Source of the DNA: Palsa-504 sp963787645
GTDB taxonomy: Bacteria > Actinomycetota > Actinomycetes > Streptosporangiales > Streptosporangiaceae
Length of the DNA stretch: 64,000 nucleotides
NCBI GenBank assembly: GCA_963787645.1
Contig: CAWBDS010000013.1
Coordinates: forward strand, 186,001 to 250,000
Direction of reading: 5' to 3'
The position numbers were made by a program, and so were the translations under genes. Of the stretch, positions 52,837 through 61,666 are shown piece by piece. The notes under the pieces are model-generated. The model was not told where the DNA came from. It saw nothing but the letters and a program-made list of their open reading frames with translations, and did no database searches. The stretch's first letter is position 1; each line of letters begins with the position of its first letter.

Positions 52837-53345
52837 GACGTGGCCGGACGCCGCCGGGGCAGGGCCGGCCCGTCGGCCGTTCGGGCCTGCTTGGCCGCCG
52901 CCGCGGTCGCCGTCCGAGCCCCCGAACGCGGGGCGGGCGCGGCCCAGGCCCCGATCTGCGTCGAAAAGGCCGCGATCCGGTCGATGATCTCGCGTGCCCG
53001 GTACTGGAGCATCCCCACGTTGAGGCTGCTGCTGCCGATGACCGCCACGATCGCGCTGTCACCCGCCGCGTAAACCGCCAGGTACCCGTCGCTGCCGCGA
53101 GCCACTGCCTCCCGGAAGTTCCCGCAGCCGGTGGTCACGGTGGCCCGGCTGGCCAGGGCCAGGGTAGCGGCCGAGATCGCCGCGATCTGAGTCGGCTCGA
53201 CGTCCGGTACGTCGTGCGCGAAGACCAAGCCGTCGCTGGTAGCGGCCAGACTGCCGCGGACTCCTGGAACCTGAGTCCTGATCAGCTCCAGCTCGGCCTG
53301 AACCTTATCCTCGACGGACGGGCTGGCCTTGCGCAGGGCCGGCAT
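52833..53345 (-). CDS. Roadblock/LC7 domain protein (second of three)
   Basis: 170 residues from ATG 53345. It is a standard Roadblock: VQAELELIRTQVPGVRGSLA, SDGLVFAHDVPDVEPTQIAA, ISAATLALASRATVTTGCGN, SDGYLAVYAAGDSAIVAVIG and MLQYRAREIIDRIAAF, then a basic Ala/Arg tail. This form resembles the Roadblock proteins of actinobacterial conservons, which act with a GTPase and a sensor kinase. The ATG shares its A with the stop of the upstream DUF4388 gene, so translation is coupled. Confidence 0.85.
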   Translation of the reverse strand: MPALRKASPSVEDKVQAELELIRTQVPGVRGSLAATSDGLVFAHDVPDVEPTQIAAISAATLALASRATVTTGCGNFREAVARGSDGYLAVYAAGDSAIVAVIGSSSLNVGMLQYRAREIIDRIAAFSTQIGAWAAPAPRSGARTATAAAAKQARTADGPALPRRRPATS

Positions 53346-54127
53346 CAGAGGAGATCCTCCGCTGCGGTCCTGGCGTTGATGACAGGCATGGTGTCCCCTT
53401 TCTTGAGGGAGGCCGCCCGGACGAAGGACATGACGGCCAGACCGTGCTCGGGAACCTGACCTGCCGCCGACAGCAGGCGCAGCACGAGCAGCCGGTAAAC
53501 GTCGATCGCGGTGCAGAAAACGCTGCGGCCCAGGTCCCAGGCCAGATCCCGGGGCGTGCTGCCGTGCCTGACCCGGATCAGTACCGCCCATTGACCGGCC
53601 GAAATGCGGACCGATTCCGAACGCGGACGAGGGTTACGCGCTATGACCGTGTCGGGTGTGAGTACGGCGGATAGTTGTTTCACCACTTGTTGCCGCCGGC
53701 CGATCTCGGCGAGCAGCGCTTCGACGCCGATGCCCGGCACCAAGCCTGCGGCCGGCAACCGGCCCGACCGGAATTTGCCGTAGCGCGACTGGGCCGTGAA
53801 CAATTCGAGCACCGCATCGATGGCCGGCTCGGTGACGGCCCGGATCGCCATCACCCGGCCGAACGGCGGCAGCCCGTCGGCGTACGCCTTGAAGGCTTCG
53901 TCGGCTGGAGCCGGCGTTCGTTCCGATTCGGCGTAGACAACCTTGCCGTCCCGGAAGTAGATGGCCCCGTCGCTACCGCCGGCAAAGGGCAGCATTCCGG
54001 TGCTCCCCGCGCCGTCCAGCTTCCGCAGCCGTCCCGCGACCAGGCTCGGATAGCCGTCCGCTGCCCTGGTCGGCAGGACCGCCGCGGTCAGCTGCCGAGC
54101 CCGTCGCAGCCGTGGCGTCTGGCTCAT
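53345..54127 (-). CDS. DUF4388-like protein with winged-helix-like domain
   Basis: 260 residues. The DUF4388-like part (GRLRKLDGAGSTGMLPFAGG, GAIYFRDGKVVYAESERTP, EPAIDAVLELFTAQ) covers about residues 25-130. The C-terminal domain (SAGQWAVLIRVRHGSTPRDL then AWDLGRSVFCTAIDVYRLL) is paralogous to the one in the 51814 gene. It overlaps the upstream Roadblock gene by ATGA and the downstream one by TGATG, so three genes form one tightly coupled operon. No catalytic site is seen. Confidence 0.65.
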   Translation of the reverse strand: MSQTPRLRRARQLTAAVLPTRAADGYPSLVAGRLRKLDGAGSTGMLPFAGGSDGAIYFRDGKVVYAESERTPAPADEAFKAYADGLPPFGRVMAIRAVTEPAIDAVLELFTAQSRYGKFRSGRLPAAGLVPGIGVEALLAEIGRRQQVVKQLSAVLTPDTVIARNPRPRSESVRISAGQWAVLIRVRHGSTPRDLAWDLGRSVFCTAIDVYRLLVLRLLSAAGQVPEHGLAVMSFVRAASLKKGDTMPVINARTAAEDLL

Positions 54128-54498
54128 GCGGCGAAGGTCATGCAGAAGTTGCGGATCTCCCGTCGGGCCATGGCCAGATTGGCCCGCCCCCGGTCCAAGA
54201 TGACCAGCAGGAGAATGTTCGGTTCCAGGTCCTCGGGAATCAGCCGTACGACGTACAGCTGACTCCGAAAGGTCACCATTACGTCTTCGAGGCCGTCCAT
54301 GGGAAGCTCGCCCGCGAGTAGCGAAAGCACATTGGCAATATCTGCTGCTCCGGCCGCCGCGGTGGGCAAGCTGATATCGTCTTGCTCTTTCCGCGAGGCC
54401 AAGATCATTCCGGTGGAGGCGTCGACTAGGCAGCCGAGCAGGAAGCCCTCGATGTCCGCAACGGGGTCGAGTACAGTTTCGGCCTCATTCAGGATCAA
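54124..54498 (-). CDS. Roadblock/LC7-like protein (third of three), start of the operon
   Basis: 124 residues from TTG 54498, chosen because GGGAGGAAG lies eight bases upstream; ATG 54573 would add 25 residues of non-family sequence. It reads LDPVADIEGFLLGCLVDASTG, MILASRKEQDDISLP, AAGAADIANVLSLLAGELP, GLEDVMVTFRSQLYVVRLI and LVILDRGRANLAMARREIR. Its second half is paralogous to the 51057-51428 protein. It heads the operon that continues with DUF4388-like and Roadblock genes. The region upstream (54574-54687) is AT-rich. Confidence 0.72.
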   Translation of the reverse strand: MILNEAETVLDPVADIEGFLLGCLVDASTGMILASRKEQDDISLPTAAAGAADIANVLSLLAGELPMDGLEDVMVTFRSQLYVVRLIPEDLEPNILLLVILDRGRANLAMARREIRNFCMTFAA

Positions 54499-54687
54499 GG
54501 GCGCTTCCTCCCTCGCGCAGCGAGCAGGCTGACCGGAGACGACGGGAAGCTGGCGGACCCGGTACGCAGACATCGTAGGCCACTGAACGGCTATGCGGCG
54601 GCATAGTGGCGAATAACAAGCTAACGGCCATTGTGGCTGATTAGCGTGTCCACTAAATGTCCGAAACTTAATAATTTACGAGTTTTG

Positions 54688-55542
54688 TCAGCTAATGCCG
54701 CCGGGCAGGCAAACGAAGGCCGCGTTTCCTTTGGTGACCGCCGCAACTGCCGCGCCAATCCCGCCCCATATGCCTCCTCGCCACCAGCCGACCCGCCTCC
54801 CGCGCTCCGCCATCAGGGCGCGGCTGGTCCTCCGGCGCCTGCTACCCGCGGTCCCGCTGCGCCCAAGCCGCATCCGTAAGCTGAACAGCCGCCGCATCAT
54901 CTCGTCGATGGCGTCGGTCCCGGCTTCCATCGCCGCTTCCCGATCCTCGGACCGGGCGACCAGCAGGGCAACCTCGTTGACCGAGGCGAGCAGGATGTGG
55001 GCCAGCGTGCTGACCATCTCCGGCCGCACCTTCCCCTGGTTCGCGATCATCTGCAGCACGGCCTGGATCAGGCCGAACGCATGGCGTTCCTCCATCGCCC
55101 GCCACCGTTCCCAGCCCATCACCGAAGGCCCGTCGATCAGCAGGATCCGCCGGACCACCGGATCGCCCGCCAGGCGGATCCACGCCACGAAGCCGGCGCG
55201 CAGCGCCTCCAGCGGGTCGGTCAAGCCGCTCGCCGCGGCCATCGTCTGCTCTCCGACGCTGGTCTCGATCTCCTCGGCCACCGCCTCGAACAGGACCTCC
55301 TTGCTGGCGAAGTGGTGGTAGAGCGAACCCCGGCTGACGCCTGCCTCGCGTAGCACCGCCTCGATCGAGGTGTCCTCGTAGCCGCGTTCGGCAAACATGC
55401 GGGTGGCGATCGCGACCAGCTGCCCCCGCGTCGCTTCCCCCCGCGCCACGTTCCGGTTCGCCCTCCCCCCGGACCCCGCCTGGCCCCCGGACCCCGCCTG
55501 GCCTCCGGACCCCGCCTGGCCCGATGTGTCCGCCCGGTCCAT
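54688..55542 (-). CDS. TetR-family repressor with Gly/Ser-Gln repeat at the N-terminus
   Basis: 284 residues. The first 30 are three near-identical hexapeptides (GGQAGS) from an 18-bp DNA repeat. The TetR helix-turn-helix follows (TSIEAVLREAGVSRGSLYHHFASKEVL, about residues 58-85). A ligand domain runs to about 230 (RILLIDGPSVMGWERWRAME, ILLASVNEVALLVARS), then a basic Arg-rich tail of about 50 residues that is unusual. It is divergent from the hydrolase at 55653, with a double palindrome between, so it most likely represses it and itself. Confidence 0.85.
   Translation of the reverse strand: MDRADTSGQAGSGGQAGSGGQAGSGGRANRNVARGEATRGQLVAIATRMFAERGYEDTSIEAVLREAGVSRGSLYHHFASKEVLFEAVAEEIETSVGEQTMAAASGLTDPLEALRAGFVAWIRLAGDPVVRRILLIDGPSVMGWERWRAMEERHAFGLIQAVLQMIANQGKVRPEMVSTLAHILLASVNEVALLVARSEDREAAMEAGTDAIDEMMRRLFSLRMRLGRSGTAGSRRRRTSRALMAERGRRVGWWRGGIWGGIGAAVAAVTKGNAAFVCLPGGIS
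55471..55524. repeat. 18-bp tandem repeat, three units, in the TetR gene
   Basis: Three units starting GGACCCCGCCTGGCC at 55471, 55489 and 55507, with few differences, encode the Gly-Gly-Gln-Ala-Gly-Ser repeats near the start of the TetR protein. Its length may vary between strains. Confidence 0.8.
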
Positions 55543-55569
55543 CGCGCTCCTCGTCCCGGCCCGAAAGCC

Positions 55570-55617
55570 TTGACAGACCGACTGTCGGTTTGCTTACTAT
55601 AAACCGACAGTCGGTCT
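55570..55617 (+). promoter_or_regulatory. Promoter and double-palindrome TetR operator
   Basis: AGACCGACTGTCGGTTT (55575-55591) and its exact reverse complement (55601-55617) flank a 9-nt spacer. Each arm is itself a palindrome, ACCGAC-N-GTCGGT. TTGACA (55570-55575) and TACTAT (55595-55600) give a promoter toward the hydrolase with a 19-bp spacer. Two TetR dimers could bind and shut both divergent genes. Confidence 0.85.
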
Positions 55618-55652
55618 AGTAATAGTATGCACCTTCTAGAAGGGCGAGCGTA

Positions 55653-56528
55653 ATGCAGCTATCCGAATTCGGCTCCCACCGGCGCACCGCCGTCACCCGC
55701 TCCGGCGAAATCAGCTACATCGACATCGGCGGCGGACCGGTGGCACTGTTCGTTCACGGCATCGCCACCAACGCCTACCTGTGGCGCCACGTCATCGACG
55801 CGCTGGCCGGCCAGCGCCGCTGCATTGCGCTCGACCTGCCGCTGCACGGGCGCAGCCCGGTGACCGCCGACCAGGATCTGTCGCTGGCCGCGCTGGCCGC
55901 CGGCCTGGAGGACTTCTGCCAGTACCTGGACCTCACCCAGGTCGATCTGGTCGCCAACGACACCGGCGGGGCGATCTCCCAGATCTTCGCCGCCCGCCAT
56001 CCCCAGCGGCTGGCCACGTTCACCCTGACCAACTGCGAAACCGCCGACAACATGCCGCCGGAGTCCTTCAAGGCGACCGTCGAACTCGCCGCCGCGGGCC
56101 ACCTCGCGCCGGCCGCGGTGGCGATGTACGGCAACTTTGATGCCGCCGTCCAGTTCTCTTTCGGCTCCACCTACGAGCACCTGGACCGGATGGACCGGAA
56201 CGTGCTCCGGTCCTACTTGGAGCCGTGCGTCGGCACCATGGAACGAGCCCGCCAGTTCGAGCGGCTGCTCGCTTCCCTCGACGCCGGTGACCTGCAAGCC
56301 GTCATGCCGAAGCTCCAGGAGCTCACCGTGCCCACCCAGCTGGTGTGGGGTGCCGGCGACGAGACCTTCGACGTCTCCTGGGCGCACTGGCTGCGGGACA
56401 CCATTCCCGGCGCCACTCGCGTGGTCACCGTCGACGGTGCCAGGTTGTTCTTCCCCGAAGAGCGCCCGATGGACCTCGTGCCACACCTGGAAGAGCACTG
56501 GGCCGCGGTCGCGGCTGCCCGGGCGTAG
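55653..56528 (+). CDS. Alpha/beta hydrolase of the haloalkane dehalogenase/epoxide hydrolase-like group
   Basis: 291 residues. VALFVHGIATNAYLWRHVID is the oxyanion region, IALDLPLHGRSPV the following strand, and VANDTGGAISQIFAARHP carries Asp as nucleophile, as in dehalogenases and epoxide hydrolases. QLVWGAGDETFDVSW is the acidic residue region. The C-terminal segment reads RLFFPEERP where the catalytic His (HFPxxExP-like) is expected, so Phe stands in its place. The enzyme may use another residue or have altered chemistry. It is controlled by the divergent TetR gene. Confidence 0.8.
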   Translation: MQLSEFGSHRRTAVTRSGEISYIDIGGGPVALFVHGIATNAYLWRHVIDALAGQRRCIALDLPLHGRSPVTADQDLSLAALAAGLEDFCQYLDLTQVDLVANDTGGAISQIFAARHPQRLATFTLTNCETADNMPPESFKATVELAAAGHLAPAAVAMYGNFDAAVQFSFGSTYEHLDRMDRNVLRSYLEPCVGTMERARQFERLLASLDAGDLQAVMPKLQELTVPTQLVWGAGDETFDVSWAHWLRDTIPGATRVVTVDGARLFFPEERPMDLVPHLEEHWAAVAAARA

Positions 56529-56577
56529 GACCGGGCGTACCGCGGTCCCGTCGCGCTCGATCAGCGAGGTCAGTGAG

Positions 56578-56874
56578 ATGAATCTGTTGATGGTGGCGGG
56601 GGCATCCCTCACGAACCCGTGCGCGGAGAACCCGGAGCTGTTCTTCGCCGAATCTCCGCGGGACGTGGAGCAGGCCAAGGCGATGTGCATCGGGTGCCGG
56701 GCGCGGCTGGCTTGCCTGACCGGGGCTCTGGAGCGCCAGGAGCCCTGGGGCGTCTGGGGTGGAGAGCTGGTGATCCAGGGTGCGATCGTGCCCCGGAAGC
56801 GGCCTCGCGGGCGTCCGCGCCGGACCGAGCCGACGGTCGGACGCGGCCAGGGCCGCCTGGTCATGTCGTGCTAG
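56578..56874 (+). CDS. whiB7: WhiB7-type transcriptional regulator
   Basis: 98 residues. Iron-sulfur WhiB protein that binds SigA and activates intrinsic resistance genes in other actinomycetes. Four cluster cysteines are present: the one in NPCAENPELFF, CIGC and CLTGALERQ. The turn EPWGVWGGE and the AT-hook-like PRKRPRGRPRRTE near the end are the mark of WhiB7 rather than other Wbl proteins. It lies 49 bp after the hydrolase gene on the same strand. No long leader with uORFs is seen, unlike mycobacterial whiB7. Confidence 0.85.
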   Translation: MNLLMVAGASLTNPCAENPELFFAESPRDVEQAKAMCIGCRARLACLTGALERQEPWGVWGGELVIQGAIVPRKRPRGRPRRTEPTVGRGQGRLVMSC

Positions 56875-56969
56875 CTCGTTTCGATATGCGGAGCGGGGTA
56901 CCACGTTCGTTCGATTATATGTTTTAATAGCGGGGACAAGGAAGCGATCGGTCCGATCAGGGAGACGAC

Positions 56970-57854
56970 ATGCTCGCCGCCGCTACCGCTGGTGCCAGCC
57001 AACCCGCCATTGCCGCCTTGCTCGGGCTCGGGGCCGCGGGTCTCGGCGGGGCGGTGGTGGCTATGGCCTGGAGCGTGCACGCTCGCCAGATCCGGCTTGC
57101 CGAGTTGCTGGCCCGTCGGCAGTTCATCTTGACCAAGGCTGAGCCGGCCGCCGCGGAGCAGCCACTCAACGGGCACGCCGCCGAGGCGCCCCTCGGCGTG
57201 CAGGAGACGCTGGAGGCGGTCGGCGCCCGAGAGGCCCAGGCCGGCCAGAAAGCTCAAGGGTCTCAAGGGTCTCAGGCCGGAAACGGCGGAAACGGCGGTC
57301 ACGGCAGCAACGGCGGCAGCAACGGCGGCGGCCGCGGCAGTACCACGGCCAGGGCCGCCAAGCTGGCCATCGAGGGTCCGGACACGGTCGTCGTCGGCGA
57401 GCAGGTCCGGTACCGCGTTCGGCCGACCACGGTCGGCACGGCCGTAACCTGGGCCGCGGGCGGCGGCTCGGTGGCCCAGGCGCCCGATCCGACGCATCCC
57501 GACGAACTGCTCCTCATCGCCGACCAGCCCGGCACCCTGATGCTCCACGTCCGGGTCCGTGAGGGCCTCAGCGAGCGCCGCGAGACCAAGACCGTCACCG
57601 CCGTCCCCGACGTGACCCCGGCCGCCTCCCCGTTCCCGCTGCGCCTGTTCCTGCACGGCTGGGGCCTGGTCGTGGTAGCCATCCTGGTCATCGGCTTCGC
57701 TGGCGCCCTCGACGCGCTAGGCAATCTCACCTCCGCCGACTTCATCGCGCTGGTCGTCCCGCTCACCGCGCTGCTCGGCGTGATCGCCGTGGTCCGCACC
57801 GCGAGCGACCCGCCGCCGCGCCCCGGCCGGGGCCCGGCCAGTCCCGAACCCTGA
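56970..57854 (+). CDS. Membrane protein of unknown function
   Basis: 294 residues. One N-terminal transmembrane helix (about residues 12-33), a cytoplasmic or outer charged part, a Gly/Asn/Ser-rich linker (about 95-125), an Ig-like beta domain (IEGPDTVVVGEQVRYRV, AVTWAAGGGSVAQAP, PGTLMLHVRVREGLSERRE) and two C-terminal helices (LHGWGLVVVAILVIGF, FIALVVPLTALLGVIAV). I do not recognise the family. AGGGAG lies seven bases before ATG 56970, and a GATCGG-T-CCGATC palindrome at 56946-56958 precedes it. Confidence 0.6.
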   Translation: MLAAATAGASQPAIAALLGLGAAGLGGAVVAMAWSVHARQIRLAELLARRQFILTKAEPAAAEQPLNGHAAEAPLGVQETLEAVGAREAQAGQKAQGSQGSQAGNGGNGGHGSNGGSNGGGRGSTTARAAKLAIEGPDTVVVGEQVRYRVRPTTVGTAVTWAAGGGSVAQAPDPTHPDELLLIADQPGTLMLHVRVREGLSERRETKTVTAVPDVTPAASPFPLRLFLHGWGLVVVAILVIGFAGALDALGNLTSADFIALVVPLTALLGVIAVVRTASDPPPRPGRGPASPEP

Positions 57855-57954
57855 GGTCAGCGGGGGTCGGGAACACCGCCCTTCGCCGCGTCGCCGGGAA
57901 GGCCGGACTCCTGATCGAGAGCACCGTCGCCGTCCGAACCGACAGGCCTATTTA

Positions 57955-57983
57955 TTGACCGAACGTTCGGTAAAGAGTAGCCT
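57955..57983 (+). promoter_or_regulatory. Promoter and TetR operator of the paa operon
   Basis: TTGACC (57955-57960) and TAGCCT (57978-57983) are 17 bp apart. The perfect palindrome ACCGAACGTTCGGT at 57958-57971 covers the -35 end and the spacer. A near copy (ACCGAATGTTCAGT, 63918-63931) precedes the TetR gene at 63861, so that protein is the likely repressor here. Confidence 0.85.
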
Positions 57984-58007
57984 GCCGAGTGAGAGACGGG
58001 AGGCGCC

Positions 58008-58999
<992 letters not shown>

Positions 59000-59003
<4 letters not shown>

Positions 59004-59299
59004 GCGACGACGGCGCCAAGCGGGGCTGGCCACTCTGGGAAGTGTTCGTCCGCGCCCGGCGCGGGCTGTCCCACCAGCACGTCGGCAGCCTGCACGCCCC
59101 GGACGCCGCGATGGCCCTGCGCAACGCGCGTGACGTCTACACCCGGCGCGGCGAGGGCGTGTCGATCTGGGTGGTGCCCTCGGCCGCGATCGTGGCCAAC
59201 AGCCCGGACGAGAAGGATCCGTTCTTCGATCCGGCGCAGGACAAGGTCTACCGCCATCCGACCTTCTATGACGTGCCCGAGGGAGCCAAGCATCTATGA
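59000..59299 (+). CDS. paaB: 1,2-phenylacetyl-CoA epoxidase subunit PaaB
   Basis: 99 residues. Small structural subunit of the epoxidase complex. PLWEVFVRARRGLSHQHVGSL is the family start, followed by DAAMALRNARDVYTRRGEG and DPAQDKVYRHPTFYDVPEG. It overlaps paaA (ATGA) at the front and paaC at the end. Confidence 0.97.
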
Positions 59300-60048
59300 G
59301 CAGCGTCCGGACGCTGCCGCCGCTGGCCGCCTACGCGCTGGGCTTGGGGGATGACACGCTCATCCTGGCCCAGCGCCTGAGCGAGTGGGTCGCGCACGCG
59401 CCGCAGATCGAGGAGGACGTCGCGCTGGCCAACATCGCGCTCGACCTGCTCGGCCAGGCGCGGACCCTGCTGGCCTACGCGGGCGAGGTCGAGGACGCCG
59501 GGCGAGATGAGGACGACCTGGCCTACCTGCGCGACGACCGCGACTTCCGCAACGTCCAGCTGGTCGAGGTGCCCAACGGCGACTTCGCTGTCACCATGGC
59601 CCGGCAGCTGGCCTTCTCCGCCTACCAGTACGAGCTGTACACCGCGCTGGGCGACAGCGGCGACCAGACCCTGGCCGGGCTGGCGGCCAAGGCGGTCAAG
59701 GAAGTCGCCTACCACCGCGACCACGCCGTGCAGTGGGTGCTGCGCTTGGGCGATGGTACCGAGCTGTCCCGTCAGCGCATGCAAGCCGGCCTGGAGCAGA
59801 TCTGGCCCTACACCGAGGAACTCTTCGATCCGGCGACCGGGCTGCCCGGCATCGCGGTGGACCCCGCGACCCTGCGCCCGGCCTGGGCCGGCTACGTGAC
59901 CTCGGTCCTGGCCGAGGCGACGCTGCAGCTTCCCGGGCCGCGATGGCGATCCCGCGGCGGCCGTACCGGCCTGCACACCGAGCATCTCGGCCACCTGCTG
60001 GCCGAGATGCAGCACCTGCACCGCTCGCACCCGGGAGCGACATGGTGA
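59296..60048 (+). CDS. paaC: 1,2-phenylacetyl-CoA epoxidase subunit PaaC
   Basis: 250 residues, structural partner of PaaA with a ferritin-like four-helix fold. It reads GLGDDTLILAQRLSEWVAHA, EEDVALANIALDLLGQARTL, MARQLAFSAYQYELYTAL and VKEVAYHRDHAVQWVLRLGD. Length is normal. The paaB stop overlaps its ATG, and its own stop overlaps the paaD start. Confidence 0.96.
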   Translation: MSSVRTLPPLAAYALGLGDDTLILAQRLSEWVAHAPQIEEDVALANIALDLLGQARTLLAYAGEVEDAGRDEDDLAYLRDDRDFRNVQLVEVPNGDFAVTMARQLAFSAYQYELYTALGDSGDQTLAGLAAKAVKEVAYHRDHAVQWVLRLGDGTELSRQRMQAGLEQIWPYTEELFDPATGLPGIAVDPATLRPAWAGYVTSVLAEATLQLPGPRWRSRGGRTGLHTEHLGHLLAEMQHLHRSHPGATW

Positions 60049-60545
60049 GCGACGCGCCGAGCGATCGCGTCGCTTTGCTGGCCGCGGCCCGGGCCGTGCC
60101 CGATCCCGAGCTTCCCGTACTGACCCTGGGTGATCTGGGGGTGATCCGGGACCTGCGGCTGGCCGGCGACGGGACCGTGGAGGTCGACCTGACCCCGACC
60201 TACACCGGCTGCCCGGCTATGGCGGTCATCGCCGATGACGTACAGGCCGCTCTGCGCCAGGCCGGTGCGGATCAGGTCCGGGTCCGCACCGTGCTGGCCC
60301 CGGCCTGGACGACTGACTGGATGAGCGACGCCGGCCACCGCAAGCTGCGCGAATACGGGATCGCGCCGCCCGGGCCCGCGGGACATGCCGCCGGAGGCCC
60401 GGTCCGGCTGGCGTTCTCGGTCCGCTGCCCCCATTGCGGTTCGCCCGACACCCGTGAGGTCAGCCACTTCGGCTCGACCCCGTGCAAGGCGCTATGGACC
60501 TGCCGGTCCTGCGCCGAGCCGTTCGACTCGTTCAAGGCGCTGTGA
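60045..60545 (+). CDS. paaD: 1,2-phenylacetyl-CoA epoxidase assembly protein PaaD
   Basis: 166 residues from GTG 60045, or 167 from ATG 60042; the GTG overlaps the paaC stop as GTGA, the usual coupling in this operon. The MIP18/SufT-like domain has DPELPVLTLGDLGVIRDLRL and TPTYTGCPAMAVI. A zinc-ribbon-like end carries CPHCGSPDTRE and CRSCAEPFDSFKAL. It helps mature the metal sites of the complex. Confidence 0.94.
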   Translation: MSDAPSDRVALLAAARAVPDPELPVLTLGDLGVIRDLRLAGDGTVEVDLTPTYTGCPAMAVIADDVQAALRQAGADQVRVRTVLAPAWTTDWMSDAGHRKLREYGIAPPGPAGHAAGGPVRLAFSVRCPHCGSPDTREVSHFGSTPCKALWTCRSCAEPFDSFKAL

Positions 60546-61657
60546 TGGCCGGCTCGCGCCGGCACTCGGTGTTCCACCCGCTCCGGGTGGAACACGTCGA
60601 GCGGCTCACCGACGACGCGGTGGCCATCACCTTCGATGTGCCGTCGGAACTGCGCGAGGCGTTCCGCTTCCAGGCCGGGCAGCACGTGTCGATCCGATCT
60701 CCGGTCGTGGGCGACGACGTGCGGCGCAACTACTCCATTTGCGCCCCGGCCACGAGCGGACAGCGGCTGCGGATCGGCGTCAAGCGCATCCCCAACGGGG
60801 TCTTCTCCAGCTACGTCGCCGAACACCTGCGCCCTGGCGATGTCCTGGACATCATGACTCCCACCGGCAGCTTCTCCACCGCGCTACATTCCGGTCAGCG
60901 CAAGCGGTACGGCGCCATCGCGGCTGGCTCGGGCATCACGCCGGTGCTGTCCATCCTCAGCACCGCCCTGGAGGTCGAACCCGAGAGCAGCGCCGTCCTG
61001 ATCTACGTCAACCGCACCACCTTGAACATCATGTTCCTGGAGGATCTGGAGGACCTGAAGAACCGCTATCCGGACCGGTTCCAGCTGATCCACGTGCTCG
61101 ACGAGGAACCGCTGGACGTGGAGATCCTCTCCGGCCGGCTCGACGCCGACCGGCTCGGGCGCATCCTGGACGGCCTGGTTCTCCCGGACGACGTTGACGA
61201 GTGGTTCCTGTGCGGCCCGTTGCCGATGACCGACGTCGCCCGTGAGGTGCTGCTCGGCCACGGCGCCGACGACCGGCACGTTCACCGCGAGCTGTTCTTC
61301 GTCGGCCCGCCGCCCGCCGCGGGCGACCGCGCCGCGGCCGGCGCCGGATCGCCAGCACCGGAAACCGAACCGGCCGCGGGCGCGTCGGTCACGGTCCTGC
61401 TCGACGGGCGCTCGCAGACCTTCGTGCTGCCCGAGGACGGCGCCTCGATCCTGGACGCAACCCTGCGTTACCGGGCCGACGCCCCCTTCGCGTGTAAAAA
61501 TGGCGTCTGCGGTACCTGCCGGGCCAAGGTCGTCGAGGGCGAGGTGCGGATGGACTCCAACTACGCCCTCGAGCCCGCCGACGTCGCGGCCGGGTACGCC
61601 CTGACCTGCCAGTCGCATCCCGCCGCCAACCGCGTCGTCCTGGACTTCGACCAGTAG
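60545..61657 (+). CDS. paaE: 1,2-phenylacetyl-CoA epoxidase reductase subunit PaaE
   Basis: 370 residues. NADPH-flavin-iron-sulfur reductase that feeds electrons to PaaA. The FAD domain has RNYSICAPATSGQRLRIGVK, the NADP domain GAIAAGSGITPVLSIL and EWFLCGPLPMTDVAR, and the C-terminal 2Fe-2S ferredoxin domain CKNGVCGTCRAKVVEG with the last Cys in ALTCQSHP. The paaD stop and its ATG share one base. The Ala/Pro-rich linker before the ferredoxin domain is about 25 residues. Confidence 0.97.
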   Translation: MAGSRRHSVFHPLRVEHVERLTDDAVAITFDVPSELREAFRFQAGQHVSIRSPVVGDDVRRNYSICAPATSGQRLRIGVKRIPNGVFSSYVAEHLRPGDVLDIMTPTGSFSTALHSGQRKRYGAIAAGSGITPVLSILSTALEVEPESSAVLIYVNRTTLNIMFLEDLEDLKNRYPDRFQLIHVLDEEPLDVEILSGRLDADRLGRILDGLVLPDDVDEWFLCGPLPMTDVAREVLLGHGADDRHVHRELFFVGPPPAAGDRAAAGAGSPAPETEPAAGASVTVLLDGRSQTFVLPEDGASILDATLRYRADAPFACKNGVCGTCRAKVVEGEVRMDSNYALEPADVAAGYALTCQSHPAANRVVLDFDQ

Positions 61658-61666
61658 CGCGCGCCG

